64,000 nt of DNA from Bacillus massiliigorillae (GTDB lineage Bacteria; Bacillota; Bacilli; Bacillales; DSM-1321): positions 132,935 to 196,934 of the forward strand of contig NZ_HG428744.1 in NCBI RefSeq assembly GCF_000380245.2, written 5' to 3'. Every line of letters begins with the position of its first letter. The first letter of the stretch is position 1. The position numbers and the translations under genes were made by a program. Positions 42,528 through 50,869 of the stretch are shown here, piece after piece. The notes under the pieces are model-generated. The model worked only from the letters and a program-made list of their open reading frames with translations. It had not been told where the DNA came from and did no database searches.

Positions 42528-43118
42528 CTACCTCTTCAACCCAATCGCTCTATAAATAAATTGTGCTACTTCATTTTTATAATAGTCAATTGAATCCTGC
42601 TTTTGATCTTGAAAGTAATATCGTTCTGCTGCCTGATCAATTAAATTAATAATAATTTGAGAAGCGTGACGTGGGTCAATCTGTTCCAAAATATAACCTT
42701 CTATCTGCCCTTGTCTAAGCTGTGCATCTAGCCAATTATAATATGGGCCATAAATCAATTCCCATTTACTAAAAAACTTCTCATAGGCAAATCTAGAATA
42801 TGATAATAGAATGATGTTTTTATACATATTCGTATACTTAAACTGTACATCAATAATTGTTTTAATAAGTTTCTCAAATGTTTTATTTTCTAAGTTGTCA
42901 TATTGATTTTGAATTTCTACCATTGTTTTTTGTAATAAAGACTCGGTAAGGGCTGGTACAAGTGCCGCTTTAGAATCAAAATAAAGATAAAATGTTCCCT
43001 TTGCTACTTGAGCCTCACTTACAATATCCGAGACTGCTGTTTTATCAAATCCTTTTTCTGAAATGACTTTATGAGCAGCTTGTAGAATTCGTTCGTACTT
43101 ATCACCTTTTTTCGCCAT
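42528..43118 (-). CDS. TetR-family transcriptional regulator
   Basis: Regulator of 196 residues. The N-terminal helix-turn-helix (about 8-55) has ILQAAHKVISEKGFDKTAVSDIVSEAQVAKGTFYLYFDSKAAL, the classic TetR pattern; the C-terminal ligand domain (about 70-190) is helical. AAGGTGGG lies upstream of the ATG. Encoded just before the SMR exporter genes, so it probably represses them and itself through the TGAC/GTCA palindromes at 42474-42488 and 43149-43165. Confidence 0.92.
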   Translation of the reverse strand: MAKKGDKYERILQAAHKVISEKGFDKTAVSDIVSEAQVAKGTFYLYFDSKAALVPALTESLLQKTMVEIQNQYDNLENKTFEKLIKTIIDVQFKYTNMYKNIILLSYSRFAYEKFFSKWELIYGPYYNWLDAQLRQGQIEGYILEQIDPRHASQIIINLIDQAAERYYFQDQKQDSIDYYKNEVAQFIYRAIGLKR

Positions 43119-43148
43119 TTACTAATAACCCACCTTACATTCGCAAAA

Positions 43149-43165
43149 ATGACCCGCGGTCATTA
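43149..43165. promoter_or_regulatory. TetR-type operator before tetR
   Basis: AATGAC-CCGCG-GTCATT inverted repeat 31 bp upstream of tetR, sharing TGAC/GTCA half-sites with the operator at 42474-42488. Confidence 0.6.
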
Positions 43166-43454
43166 TTCTTTTATTCTATCTGTTTTTTTCTCTTTTGTCA
43201 AAAAAAACGAGCGACAAACGTCACCCATTTTTGCTGTTAACAACGTTTATTCTTTGTCAAACCTTACACCTGGCACACTCTGTCATAAGCCCATCCATTT
43301 TGAAAACCAAAAACGGGTTTTCAAGAACGGCTCGTCTTATATCTGCCGTGTGCCTTCTTTTTAATTAGTAGTTATTCGAAGAAGTATATTCGTTAATTAA
43401 AAAGAACTGGTGACGGTTTTTCTTAAAAGATAAGAATATATATAAATTTGTACT
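43166..43454. other. Intergenic stretch upstream of tetR
   Basis: No gene is credible here. It contains a hairpin TTGAAAACC / GGGTTTTCAA (43300-43324) without a T-run, and otherwise low-complexity AT-rich sequence. Confidence 0.4.
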
Positions 43455-43516
43455 GTGTCTAGCTCCAGCACCCCGCGACTAGTAGATTTCGCAAAACGGG
43501 CGCTTGCGCTTTTCCT
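43455..43516. repeat. Bacillaceae-type intergenic repeat (degenerate copy)
   Basis: The ends TGTCTAGCTCCAGCACC and GGGCGCTTGCGCTTTTC, with a GC-rich centre, match a short dispersed intergenic repeat that I know from many Bacillaceae genomes. It is GC-rich against the local background and abuts the 3' end of the SEC-C gene. Only one copy is in the window. Confidence 0.55.
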
Positions 43517-44597
43517 ATTTCCCACAGCACTTTTTATATTTTTTCCCACTACCACATGGACAAGGTTCATTTCTTCCAACTTTCTTCATCGTTGGTTTAT
43601 GATCTGCTACTACTGCCGTTGGTTTAGGTGATAATTCATTAGGTGTATACCCTTTTAATGACCATAATCTTGTATGATTCATAACATTAACAACAAATGG
43701 AATGAAACGTTGTAAATCTTCTACGTTTTCGAATGGTAAATATTTACCGAACAATCCTACAACCTCTGCTAAAGGCTCACCAGATTGAACCATAAACATG
43801 CATTCACCAATTATTTCATCCATCGTATCTGCAGTTACATCATACTTACTATTAATGTATTGTATTAATTCTTGAACTTGTTGTGTTCGTGTATAAAGCT
43901 CATGTCGATTCATGGTATACATTAATTCTTCTGGAATTGGGTAGTAATTAAGTTCAGTTTTCTCAGATTGTAATTTTTGTAAGCCTTCTTCATCCTCAAT
44001 TAAATCATCAACTAAATAATCGCCACTGATTTTGAATGAATTATAATACTGTACTAAGTGATTAACATATTCAACGAACCATTTCGCATCAAGCTCTTCA
44101 CCTAAATGCTTCTCAACCATTGCTTGCGCAGTAGCCAAGTCTACCATTCCGTAATATCGAATCATGCCAAACAACAGATTCGTGATTTTTTGGTTTTTAT
44201 TCACCAATTCCTTTAATTGAACTGGCTCTAGCTTAAAGAATTGAGCCATTACTTCTTGAGGCATAACAAGAATTTGTTGGTCTTCTTGTACTGCTGGGTG
44301 AATATAGCCCACACTACTTAAATAAAACACATCTTCCATATCTAACTGTTCCATTTCAACAATACCGCTTTTCGACATAAGGCGTAGAATAGCTGCGTAC
44401 TGATCCACATCCATCAATTCTGCTTTAGTAGCTACAGACTGAGGTATATGCTCATTTAATGCCACTACAAGCTCTTTCTTACGTAAGGAACTCATATTCT
44501 TCAATTCTAAATTACGACGAATATTTTTTAACTGCTCCATGTTTAACGCATTCAATAATGTCTCTAACTTATATTCGTCCACTACTTCAACATTCAT
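43515..44597 (-). CDS. SEC-C motif protein
   Basis: Soluble protein of 360 residues. Residues 1-60 form a Rho-N/SAP-like helical motif (LLNALNMEQLKNIRRNLELKNMSSLRKKELVVAL), followed by a helical middle, and the C-terminus has the SEC-C zinc motif CPCGSGKKYKKCCGK (346-360), as in the SecA tail and YecA/YchJ proteins. It probably binds zinc and nucleic acid, ribosome or SecB-like partners; role unknown. GGAGG precedes the ATG. Confidence 0.87.
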   Translation of the reverse strand: MNVEVVDEYKLETLLNALNMEQLKNIRRNLELKNMSSLRKKELVVALNEHIPQSVATKAELMDVDQYAAILRLMSKSGIVEMEQLDMEDVFYLSSVGYIHPAVQEDQQILVMPQEVMAQFFKLEPVQLKELVNKNQKITNLLFGMIRYYGMVDLATAQAMVEKHLGEELDAKWFVEYVNHLVQYYNSFKISGDYLVDDLIEDEEGLQKLQSEKTELNYYPIPEELMYTMNRHELYTRTQQVQELIQYINSKYDVTADTMDEIIGECMFMVQSGEPLAEVVGLFGKYLPFENVEDLQRFIPFVVNVMNHTRLWSLKGYTPNELSPKPTAVVADHKPTMKKVGRNEPCPCGSGKKYKKCCGK

Positions 44598-44905
44598 TAC
44601 TTTCTTTTCCTCCTAATATAAAAAGCGAACAACTACTATTCGCTAGTAACTCTTATATTCCGATAACAATTTCTTCTAGCATCAACCATTTTATCGATGA
44701 ATAAAAAAAGAATCAATACTTCATTCATTCCTTTTTACCACATTGACATAGTTAGAATCTAGACAATCTAATCACATAAAGTATATTTTAACACTTTTAG
44801 CAACTTATTTCATTTCATTTGAAATATACAGAAAAGAGTAGCAAAGATCTCATCTCATACTACTCTTTTTTGTATATTTTTGTAACATAAAATACCATAT
44901 TACAT
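44598..44905. other. Intergenic region with two minus-strand hairpins
   Basis: Contains the terminator at 44832-44870 and a weaker stem with T7 at about 44703-44732 (AAGGAATGAAT paired with ATTGATTCTT). The SEC-C promoter must lie here; I cannot pick it out with confidence. Confidence 0.4.
44832..44870 (-). terminator. Terminator after ydbC
   Basis: 10-bp stem AAAAGAGTAG / CTACTCTTTT with a long loop, downstream of ydbC. Confidence 0.75.
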
Positions 44906-45127
44906 CTACAATTCCATACCATTGAGCAATTCACGTAAAGCCTTCAAGTCTTCAGTTGTTAATGTTACACCTTTACCCATCTTCTCGTGGTTAGGTGCCC
45001 AATCTCGCAAATCATATTTTGCAGATTTGCCATTCCAACTAATTAGATTTAATTCCTTATTCCACCCTTTTGGTGATTGTGATAATGTTCCTATCTGTTG
45101 CTTGATTTCATATTTAATATCTGCCAT
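44906..45127 (-). CDS. ydbC: YdbC-family (PC4-like) single-stranded DNA-binding protein
   Basis: Protein of 73 residues matching the YdbC family, prokaryotic homologues of the eukaryotic coactivator PC4, which bind single-stranded DNA as dimers. Motifs: IGTLSQSPKGWNKELNLISWNGKSAKYDLRDWAPNHEKMGKGVTLT. GGAGG is eight bases before the ATG and lies inside the upstream HIRAN gene, with which it overlaps by 37 nt. Role in repair or transcription is inferred from homologues only. Confidence 0.88.
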   Translation of the reverse strand: MADIKYEIKQQIGTLSQSPKGWNKELNLISWNGKSAKYDLRDWAPNHEKMGKGVTLTTEDLKALRELLNGMEL

Positions 45128-45459
45128 GCCAAAACCTCCATACTTATTTTCGTTTCGGTTTGTATTGGTAGGACTTTCGCAATCACTGTCTGATCAACTA
45201 TAAACGCCACTTGACAATAACAGTATTCCCCAAAATCATCATAAATCCCACCAGCACTACGTGTCCCTTTAGCTACGGTTTTATAACTATTAGCGACATA
45301 ACCGACTTTACCACCTATATTTTCAATTTCTACTTGAATTGCTTCACCATCGTATTTATTGTTGTAATCTTTCTTAAGCTTAAGAATTTGACCGACATTA
45401 AATATTTCTACCCCAAAGTAATGATTAAGACCGACAATTGAAATAAATTTCTCATCCAT
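45091..45459 (-). CDS. HIRAN-domain protein
   Basis: Protein of 122 residues with a single HIRAN-like domain: GLNHYFGVEIFNVGQILKLKKDYNNKYDGEAIQVEIENIGGKVGYVANSYKTVAKGT (about 10-68), the pattern used by HLTF/Rad5-type proteins to bind DNA 3' ends. It has no helicase or nuclease partner domain. It overlaps ydbC by 37 nt, so both are translated from one mRNA, pairing two small putative DNA-end or ssDNA binders. Confidence 0.75.
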   Translation of the reverse strand: MDEKFISIVGLNHYFGVEIFNVGQILKLKKDYNNKYDGEAIQVEIENIGGKVGYVANSYKTVAKGTRSAGGIYDDFGEYCYCQVAFIVDQTVIAKVLPIQTETKISMEVLAWQILNMKSSNR

Positions 45460-45562
45460 ATCGATTCTCTCCCCATTATATCGTTTTTAATTTTCCTTCT
45501 ATATAAATTATAACGCAAAGCCTATACAAAAAATGATTATCCTTTTACTCGCATTCTGATTA

Positions 45563-45612
45563 GAACTAAAAACAAGCGTGTTCAAGTAAATGAACACGCT
45601 TGTTTTTAGTTC
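45563..45612. terminator. Perfect 22-bp hairpin terminator
   Basis: Arms of 22 bp (beginning GAACTAAAAACAAGCGTG) around the loop AGTAAA. It overlaps the stop codon of the gene at 45606-45857 and is flanked symmetrically by A and T runs. Confidence 0.88.
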
Positions 45613-45857
45613 AACTGATAATAACGCTCTATTTTGTCTTGAATCATAGTAATAGCTTTTTGACGATTTATTTGATTAACAACATCCATTAAATCGTGCG
45701 GATAAAAAATAATGGCTTTACCGCCCATTAAGTAATCATCTTCCAGCGATAAATGAAAAGTATCATTCTCAAAATAAATATAAGGTGTTACATCTTCATT
45801 CTGTTCAAAAGCATCCTTCACTTGCTCAAATAATAATTTAGCTACATCGTATAACAA
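45606..45857 (-). CDS. Small conserved-looking hypothetical protein
   Basis: Acidic protein of 83 residues that I do not recognise. It is mixed alpha/beta by composition (an N-terminal helix LYDVAKLLFEQVKDAFEQ, a central strand region YIYFENDTFHLSLEDDYLMGGKAIIFYPHDL, then a C-terminal helix), without signal peptide or membrane segment. TTG start five bases after GGGAGGGG. A terminator overlaps its stop codon, as for a genuine gene. Confidence 0.65.
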   Translation of the reverse strand: MLYDVAKLLFEQVKDAFEQNEDVTPYIYFENDTFHLSLEDDYLMGGKAIIFYPHDLMDVVNQINRQKAITMIQDKIERYYQLN

Positions 45858-45898
45858 AATAACCCCTCCCTAATTCTTACAATACTTTTATATACAAG

Positions 45899-45925
45899 AA
45901 AAGAGTAGCCTCTATAGCTACTCTT
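45899..45925 (-). terminator. Terminator after pssA
   Basis: AAGAGTAGC / GCTACTCTT stem, 7-base loop, TTTTC tail on the minus strand. Confidence 0.8.
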
Positions 45926-45963
45926 CATGTTTTTTCAATTATTCTTCTAGTTAATTCAATATA

Positions 45964-46692
45964 TTACTTCTTTTTAGCTGGACGTTTTCGTTTTTTCTTT
46001 TTTCGTTTATTTGGATTTGGCTCTTTTTCCTTGATAAAGCGCAAAATAATAAATGCTAAATAAACAGCTAAAGATACATAAAAAAGAATCGGTACATGTT
46101 TAAAATCGGCTCTCCATAAAAGGATGAACATATAAATCATAAAAATACTAGTTATAATTCCATTCTTGGGAAGCTTTACATCTTTTAAGCTTGGTATTTT
46201 AATTTTACTAACCATCAAGTAGGCTAATACATAAAACAGAATCATAAACACGACTGGATTAATATAATGGTTTAATAGTATGAAGAAAGTAACTACCCCA
46301 CCAGCCATTGTAATTGGTATTCCAGTGAAATATTCCATCGATTCCTCTGTTTTCGTAAGATTAAACCTTGCTAAACGAAACGCACCGCATAACGGGAATA
46401 GCGCAGTAAGAGCAACACCCCAAACTCCCCAATCATCAAAATATGTAAGTGCAACCATATAGGCCGGTGCAACACCGAAGGAAACAACATCAGCTAAAGA
46501 ATCTAGCTGCTTCCCTAAATCGTTTGAAACTCCAAGAATACGTGCAATTCTACCATCAACCGCATCAAGCATAATCGCGATAAAAATAAGGATTGTCGCA
46601 TTCGCTATTTCACCATTAACCGTAAAATGTAGCGATAAAAAACCACAAAATAAATTTCCAAAAGTAAATAAATTAGGTATATGTCTTTTCAT
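45964..46692 (-). CDS. pssA: CDP-diacylglycerol-serine O-phosphatidyltransferase
   Basis: Makes phosphatidylserine, precursor of phosphatidylethanolamine, in the membrane. It has 242 residues with about seven helices. The CDP-alcohol phosphotransferase motif DG-x2-AR-x8-G-x3-D-x3-D is seen as DGRIARILGVSNDLGKQLDSLAD (about 45-68). The C-terminal 25 residues are extremely Lys/Arg-rich (NKRKKKKRKRPAKKK), probably contacting anionic lipid. Usually Bacillus pssA is next to psd; no psd gene is present here. Confidence 0.93.
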   Translation of the reverse strand: MKRHIPNLFTFGNLFCGFLSLHFTVNGEIANATILIFIAIMLDAVDGRIARILGVSNDLGKQLDSLADVVSFGVAPAYMVALTYFDDWGVWGVALTALFPLCGAFRLARFNLTKTEESMEYFTGIPITMAGGVVTFFILLNHYINPVVFMILFYVLAYLMVSKIKIPSLKDVKLPKNGIITSIFMIYMFILLWRADFKHVPILFYVSLAVYLAFIILRFIKEKEPNPNKRKKKKRKRPAKKK

Positions 46693-46839
46693 AAATTTCT
46701 TCTTTCATAAAGATTATATTGATATATTATATCCACTTCTCAGTCCCCTTATCATGTTTTCATTCATGATTGCAGCTAACTTCTATACAAAGACTACACT
46801 ATTCATCATAGAAAAATCAATGTAGTCCATAAGATCGAA

Positions 46840-47133
46840 TTATCGTACAGGATACTTTACTGCATTTTTAATTAACTTAGCTTCCACTTCTTTCTCCAGA
46901 TCAATCTCCAATTTATCCGCTAACTGAACTAAATATATTAACACATCCGCCATTTCTTCTTTTATATTTTGCTTAGTAGCTGCAATAGCTTCTTCACTGC
47001 TTTTCCACTGAAAATTCTCCAATAGCTCATTTGCTTCTAATGAAATGGAAATCGCTAAATCTTTCTCATCATGATATGGTTTCCATCCTCTTTCATCACG
47101 GAAGGCTAAAATTTTATCTTGAATGTTTTTCAT
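46840..47133 (-). CDS. MazG-like nucleotide pyrophosphohydrolase
   Basis: All-alpha NTP pyrophosphatase of 97 residues (MazG/YpjD type) that hydrolyses nucleoside triphosphates, probably house-cleaning. The metal-binding signature is EANELLENFQW (about 34-44) with EEMADVLIYLVQLAD (about 61-75). Start at the ATG at 47133, nine bases after AAAGGAG; the open frame extends nine codons further with no support. Confidence 0.88.
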   Translation of the reverse strand: MKNIQDKILAFRDERGWKPYHDEKDLAISISLEANELLENFQWKSSEEAIAATKQNIKEEMADVLIYLVQLADKLEIDLEKEVEAKLIKNAVKYPVR

Positions 47134-47366
47134 AAAAAGGTCTCCTTTAATCGAATACATCTATTGTACCTATTTTAGATTGTTTTTTTCAAAAGTTATT
47201 AAAAACATGCATCTGCATAGTATGACGAAAGGCTTCATTGATTTATATATAGAAACGAATTAATAAAGGACAACTTACTATTATTACGAACAAGAATACA
47301 TCAGGTTCCTGATTTTTAGTAAAAAAAAGACATTTCCTTTAATTACTTCGTTGGTTAATAAAATAA

Positions 47367-47407
47367 GACACAAAAAAGCCTTGTAGTCCAAGGCTTTTTT
47401 TGTGTCT
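47367..47407 (-). terminator. Terminator of the Mhq-type operon
   Basis: AAGACACAAAAAAGCCTTG / CAAGGCTTTTTTTGTGTCTT, near-perfect long stem ending at the stop codon of the WrbA-like gene. Confidence 0.88.
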
Positions 47408-48072
47408 TATTGATTTGCTTTTTTAATGGCTTCAGCAATTGTTACTGTACGTTTCGCTTGATGCTGTACTGACGCTTCAATATCCTCTACCATTTCACCA
47501 TTTTGATCTACTGTTACACTTGTTCCGTAAGGGTTACCTCCAGAACCAAATATAACTGGATCTGTATAACCAGGCGCTGCTACGATTGCACCCCAATGAT
47601 ACATTGAAGTGTATAGAGATAGAATAGTCGCTTCTTGACCACCGTGAGCATTTTGTGCTGAACTCATTGCACTTACTACTTTGTTTGCTAATTTTCCGTG
47701 GAACCAAAGACCACCAGTTGTATCAATGAAGTTCTTCATTTGACCTGGCATGTTACCAAAACGTGTTGGCACAGAGAAAATAATGGCATCTGCCCATTCT
47801 AAATCAGCTAAAGTTACCTCTGGAACATCTGCAGTTGCTGCAATATGTGCTTTCCAAGCTGGATTAGAATCAATTGCTGCTTGTGGAGCTGTTTCTGGCA
47901 CCTTTAGTACTTTTACTTCTGCCCCAATTGCTTTTGCTCCTTCTTCAGCCATTTTCGCCATCTTGTAGTTCGTACCGCCTGAACTATAATAAACTACCGC
48001 TAATTTTACACTTTCCATCTTTTCAATCTCCTCATCACTTGTTTTTTTGAATAATTTATCGAATAACCCCAT
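47407..48072 (-). CDS. WrbA-like NAD(P)H:quinone oxidoreductase
   Basis: Flavodoxin-fold enzyme of 221 residues that reduces quinones by two electrons. FMN loop YYSSGGTNYKMAKMAEEGA (about 28-47), VPTRFGNMPGQMKNFIDTTGGLW (about 100-122) and the SAQNAHGGQEATILSLYTSMYHWGAIV region are typical of WrbA. The N-terminal 20 residues (MGLFDKLFKKTSDEEIEKME) are an extra helix absent from standard WrbA. It is the last gene of a run starting with mhqO at 50332, with only short gaps, so it is probably induced with it by quinones. Confidence 0.9.
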   Translation of the reverse strand: MGLFDKLFKKTSDEEIEKMESVKLAVVYYSSGGTNYKMAKMAEEGAKAIGAEVKVLKVPETAPQAAIDSNPAWKAHIAATADVPEVTLADLEWADAIIFSVPTRFGNMPGQMKNFIDTTGGLWFHGKLANKVVSAMSSAQNAHGGQEATILSLYTSMYHWGAIVAAPGYTDPVIFGSGGNPYGTSVTVDQNGEMVEDIEASVQHQAKRTVTIAEAIKKANQ

Positions 48073-48140
48073 GTTGTTTCACCCTTTGATTTATATTGAC
48101 TAAATCACCTTTCTCTAAAGACTAGTGACATTTTTTCTTT

Positions 48141-48746
48141 TTAAAACTTCTTACTATACCAAGTAGTTGCTTCTTCTACCTCTGAACGTGTTAACGAATG
48201 CCCATAATATTCCCAATGAATCGTTACATCGGCTCCTGCTTTCTCCAATGTTGTGAATAATTCCTCTGACTCTGCAGCAGGACAAATTGGATCATTCTTA
48301 CCAGCTGCAATAAAGACAGATGCACCGTCTAAGTTAGGTAACTCGATACCACGTCTAGGAACCATTGGATGATGTAAGATTGCTCCCTTTAATGCATCAC
48401 CATAATGAAACATAAGACTTGCTGCAATATTAGCTCCATTTGAATAACCAATGGCGATAATATTAGAACGATCAAAATCATATTCCTTCGCTGCTTCATC
48501 AAGAAATGCATTCAATTGTTGCGTGCGATAAATTAAATCTTCCTCATCAAAAATCCCTTCTGCCAAGCGACGGAAGAAACGTGGCATTCCATTTTCCAAC
48601 ACTTCTCCTCGTACACTTAATACTGAAGCATCCCCATCTACTAAATCAGCTAATGCTAGCAAATCATGCTCGTTTCCACCTGTTCCATGAAGTAAAAGTA
48701 AAGTTGGTTTCTCGTTACTTTTACCACGTTTAAAAATATGCTTCAC
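48141..48746 (-). CDS. mhqD: Alpha/beta hydrolase of the MhqD type
   Basis: Carboxylesterase/phospholipase-like hydrolase, 201 residues. LLLHGTGGNEHDLL (about 17-30) forms the oxyanion region, the nucleophile Ser is in GYSNGAN (near 106-112), Asp in AAGKNDPICPA and His in YYGHSLTR. B. subtilis MhqD, of equal length, belongs to the MhqR regulon for catechol and quinone stress; the neighbours here match that regulon. It lies 18 nt downstream of the flavin reductase gene. Confidence 0.9.
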   Translation of the reverse strand: MKHIFKRGKSNEKPTLLLLHGTGGNEHDLLALADLVDGDASVLSVRGEVLENGMPRFFRRLAEGIFDEEDLIYRTQQLNAFLDEAAKEYDFDRSNIIAIGYSNGANIAASLMFHYGDALKGAILHHPMVPRRGIELPNLDGASVFIAAGKNDPICPAAESEELFTTLEKAGADVTIHWEYYGHSLTRSEVEEATTWYSKKF

Positions 48747-48764
48747 AACTAGTTCCCCCTATTG

Positions 48765-49373
48765 TTATTCAGGTCTTTCAATGGAAAAGACCTCACCTAT
48801 TTTTGCATAATTACTACCAGCTAAACGGCTCACCGCTCCTAATCCCTCATGTTCAATTCGACCTTGATTATAAAGACCTTCAGCTATATGATAATGAACC
48901 ACTTTACCAATCAGTAAATCGCAGCCATTATGATGATCTCCACCTAATTCAATTACTCTTTCTAAAACACATTCCAGTCGAACCTTTGCTTCTTTTATCC
49001 CGGGAGTTGCAACCTTCGTACTAGGTATAACAGTTAAATTCGTTAATGCTATTTCACTTTCATTAGCAGGAAGCATTGCTGCCGTTTCATTTACTTGATG
49101 TACAATTGCCTCATCCACCACATGAACAACAAATTCTTTTGTTTCTACGATATTTCTAGCAGTATCTTTTCGCTTTCCATTTTTCCTTTGAACAGAAATC
49201 GAAATTAGAGGCGGATTAGATGAAACAATATTGAAAAAGCTAAACGGAGCTGCATTTAGCGTTCCATCGCTAGCAACAGTTGTGACAAAAGCAATCGGTC
49301 TTGGAATGATACTTCCTATTAAAAACTTATAGTTTTCTCTTTCGCTTAAATCATTCGGATCAATCGAAATCAT
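48765..49373 (-). CDS. Flavin reductase-like domain protein
   Basis: FMN-binding split-barrel protein of 202 residues, DIM6/NTAB family. Motif IGSIIPRPIAFVTTVASDGTLNAAPFSFFNIVSSNPPLISISV (about 20-62) is the flavin site; HHNGCDLLIGKVVHYHI near 150. It likely reduces flavin for, or acts on, aromatic or quinone compounds. Inserted between the dioxygenase and hydrolase genes (20 and 18 nt gaps); it is not a standard member of the B. subtilis mhqNOP operon. Confidence 0.88.
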   Translation of the reverse strand: MISIDPNDLSERENYKFLIGSIIPRPIAFVTTVASDGTLNAAPFSFFNIVSSNPPLISISVQRKNGKRKDTARNIVETKEFVVHVVDEAIVHQVNETAAMLPANESEIALTNLTVIPSTKVATPGIKEAKVRLECVLERVIELGGDHHNGCDLLIGKVVHYHIAEGLYNQGRIEHEGLGAVSRLAGSNYAKIGEVFSIERPE

Positions 49374-49393
49374 ATGACTCGCTCCTTATCAAC

Positions 49394-50332
49394 TTAGTCA
49401 ATATCTCTTACTTGTAAAGGTATTAGAACATCTTCCAGTTGACCACGATGAACTTCATACTGAGGTGGTAGCATTAAATTTTGCCCCATTGTCTCGTGTG
49501 ATTCATCATGCGCAAATCCTGGAGGGTCAGTTGCTATTTCAAACAGTATTTCACCATGCTCTCTAAAATAGATGGCATTGAAATAGCTTCGATCTCGTAC
49601 AGGTGTAACGCCATAACCATGCTGACTCACATGTTGCTTCCAATCTAATTGATCAGCATCATCTTTTGCACGCCACGCAATATGATGAACTGTACCTACT
49701 CCCATTTGCCCTCTTTCTACGACAGATAATTTAATATCAATCACATTGCCAATGTCTCCAATCGAGCGCAGTCGAAGAAAATCGCCTTCTTGCCCAACCT
49801 TTTCAAGCCCCATAACATTCTCTAGCAACTTAGCTGTACTTTCTGGTTTTGAAGATAATAGAGTGGCACCACCAAACCCTTTAATAGCCACATTTGGAGA
49901 TACGTCACCAAATCTCCATGTATTCTTATCTCCATCTTCTCTTTCCACGATTTCTAGTAACAGTCCATGTGGATCTACAAAAGTTAAGTATTGCTCACCA
50001 AAACGCTCCATTTTGGCAAACTCGATATTGAACTTTGTTAGTCTTTCTTCCCAGAATGACATAGCCCCAACTGGTACAACATATGAAGTTACACCTACTT
50101 GACCACTCCCAAGCTTACCTTGATGAGCATTAGCCCATGGAAAGAACGTAATTATTGTTCCAGGCGCCCCACCTTCATTTCCAAAATACAGATGATATGT
50201 CCCTGGATCGTCAAAGTTAACCGTCTTTTTTACTAAACGTAATCCTAAAACCCCTGCGTAGAAATCTACGTTTTCCTGAGGATGGCCAACAATTGCTGTT
50301 ATATGATGAATACCCATAGTTTGTTTACCCAT
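49394..50332 (-). CDS. mhqO: Ring-cleaving dioxygenase MhqO type
   Basis: Glyoxalase/extradiol dioxygenase-type (VOC) protein of 312 residues with two VOC modules (about 5-145 and 150-300). It starts MGKQTMGIHHITAIVG and contains NVDFYAGVLGLRLVKKTVNFDDP, close to B. subtilis MhqO, also 312 residues. The metal ligands are expected in GIHHI, TVHHIAW and HGEILFEIA. It is the first gene of the operon; an MhqR-type palindrome at 50383-50400 is in its promoter. Confidence 0.94.
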   Translation of the reverse strand: MGKQTMGIHHITAIVGHPQENVDFYAGVLGLRLVKKTVNFDDPGTYHLYFGNEGGAPGTIITFFPWANAHQGKLGSGQVGVTSYVVPVGAMSFWEERLTKFNIEFAKMERFGEQYLTFVDPHGLLLEIVEREDGDKNTWRFGDVSPNVAIKGFGGATLLSSKPESTAKLLENVMGLEKVGQEGDFLRLRSIGDIGNVIDIKLSVVERGQMGVGTVHHIAWRAKDDADQLDWKQHVSQHGYGVTPVRDRSYFNAIYFREHGEILFEIATDPPGFAHDESHETMGQNLMLPPQYEVHRGQLEDVLIPLQVRDID

Positions 50333-50382
50333 GTTTATCTCCCCTTAAATGTAATTCCACTTTATCGTATTTTCATTTCGTA

Positions 50383-50400
50383 TATCTCTAATTCGAGATA
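50383..50400. promoter_or_regulatory. MhqR-type operator of the quinone-stress operon
   Basis: TATCTCTAATTCGAGATA, an imperfect palindrome matching the known MhqR pattern tATCTcgaAtTCgAGATa, 51 bp upstream of mhqO. Confidence 0.82.
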
Positions 50401-50416
50401 TATTGTTATAAAAAAA

Positions 50417-50842
50417 TTAGCTCTTCGGAAGGCCAATTTTTTTAAGTAATTCAATCGTAGTCTCTAATTCTTCATTTGTTAAGTTTGCAAAGATATCTTC
50501 AATCGTTGCTTCATGCTTTGGAAAAGCTTCTTGAATAAACTCTTTACCATTTTCAGTGATAGCGGCATATGTTACACGTCGGTCAGTTGGACATGCTTTT
50601 CGTTCAACAAAACCTTTCGATTCCAACTTATCAACCACATACGTAATGCTACTGCTAGCTAATAAAATTTTCTTACCGATATGTTGAATTGGTTGATCGC
50701 CTTTATGAAAGAGAAGTTCCAGCACTGCAAACTCAGTTGGATTCACCCCATACTTCCCCATATCTTGTTTCACTTTATCTTGCACAGATTGTGAAGCGCG
50801 CATTAATACGACTAATGCCTTTAAGGATAAATTCGTTTCCAT
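50417..50842 (-). CDS. mhqR: MarR-family repressor of the MhqR type
   Basis: MarR winged-helix protein, 141 residues from the ATG at 50842 (AAAGGGTG upstream); the open frame is 13 codons longer. The DNA-binding part is TEFAVLELLFHKGDQPIQHIGKKILLASSSITYVVDKLESKGFVERKACPTDRRV. The only Cys (CPTDRR, near 89) sits in the wing. Its own upstream region has a matching operator (50900-50917), so it probably represses itself and the mhqO operon until catechols or quinones inactivate it. Confidence 0.9.
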   Translation of the reverse strand: METNLSLKALVVLMRASQSVQDKVKQDMGKYGVNPTEFAVLELLFHKGDQPIQHIGKKILLASSSITYVVDKLESKGFVERKACPTDRRVTYAAITENGKEFIQEAFPKHEATIEDIFANLTNEELETTIELLKKIGLPKS

Positions 50843-50869
50843 CGTTAATACACCCTTTACTTCATTTAT

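Noticed and set aside
43149..43364. Plus-strand frame of 71 codons beside tetR
   Set aside because: It starts inside the TetR operator, has no Shine-Dalgarno and no recognisable domain.
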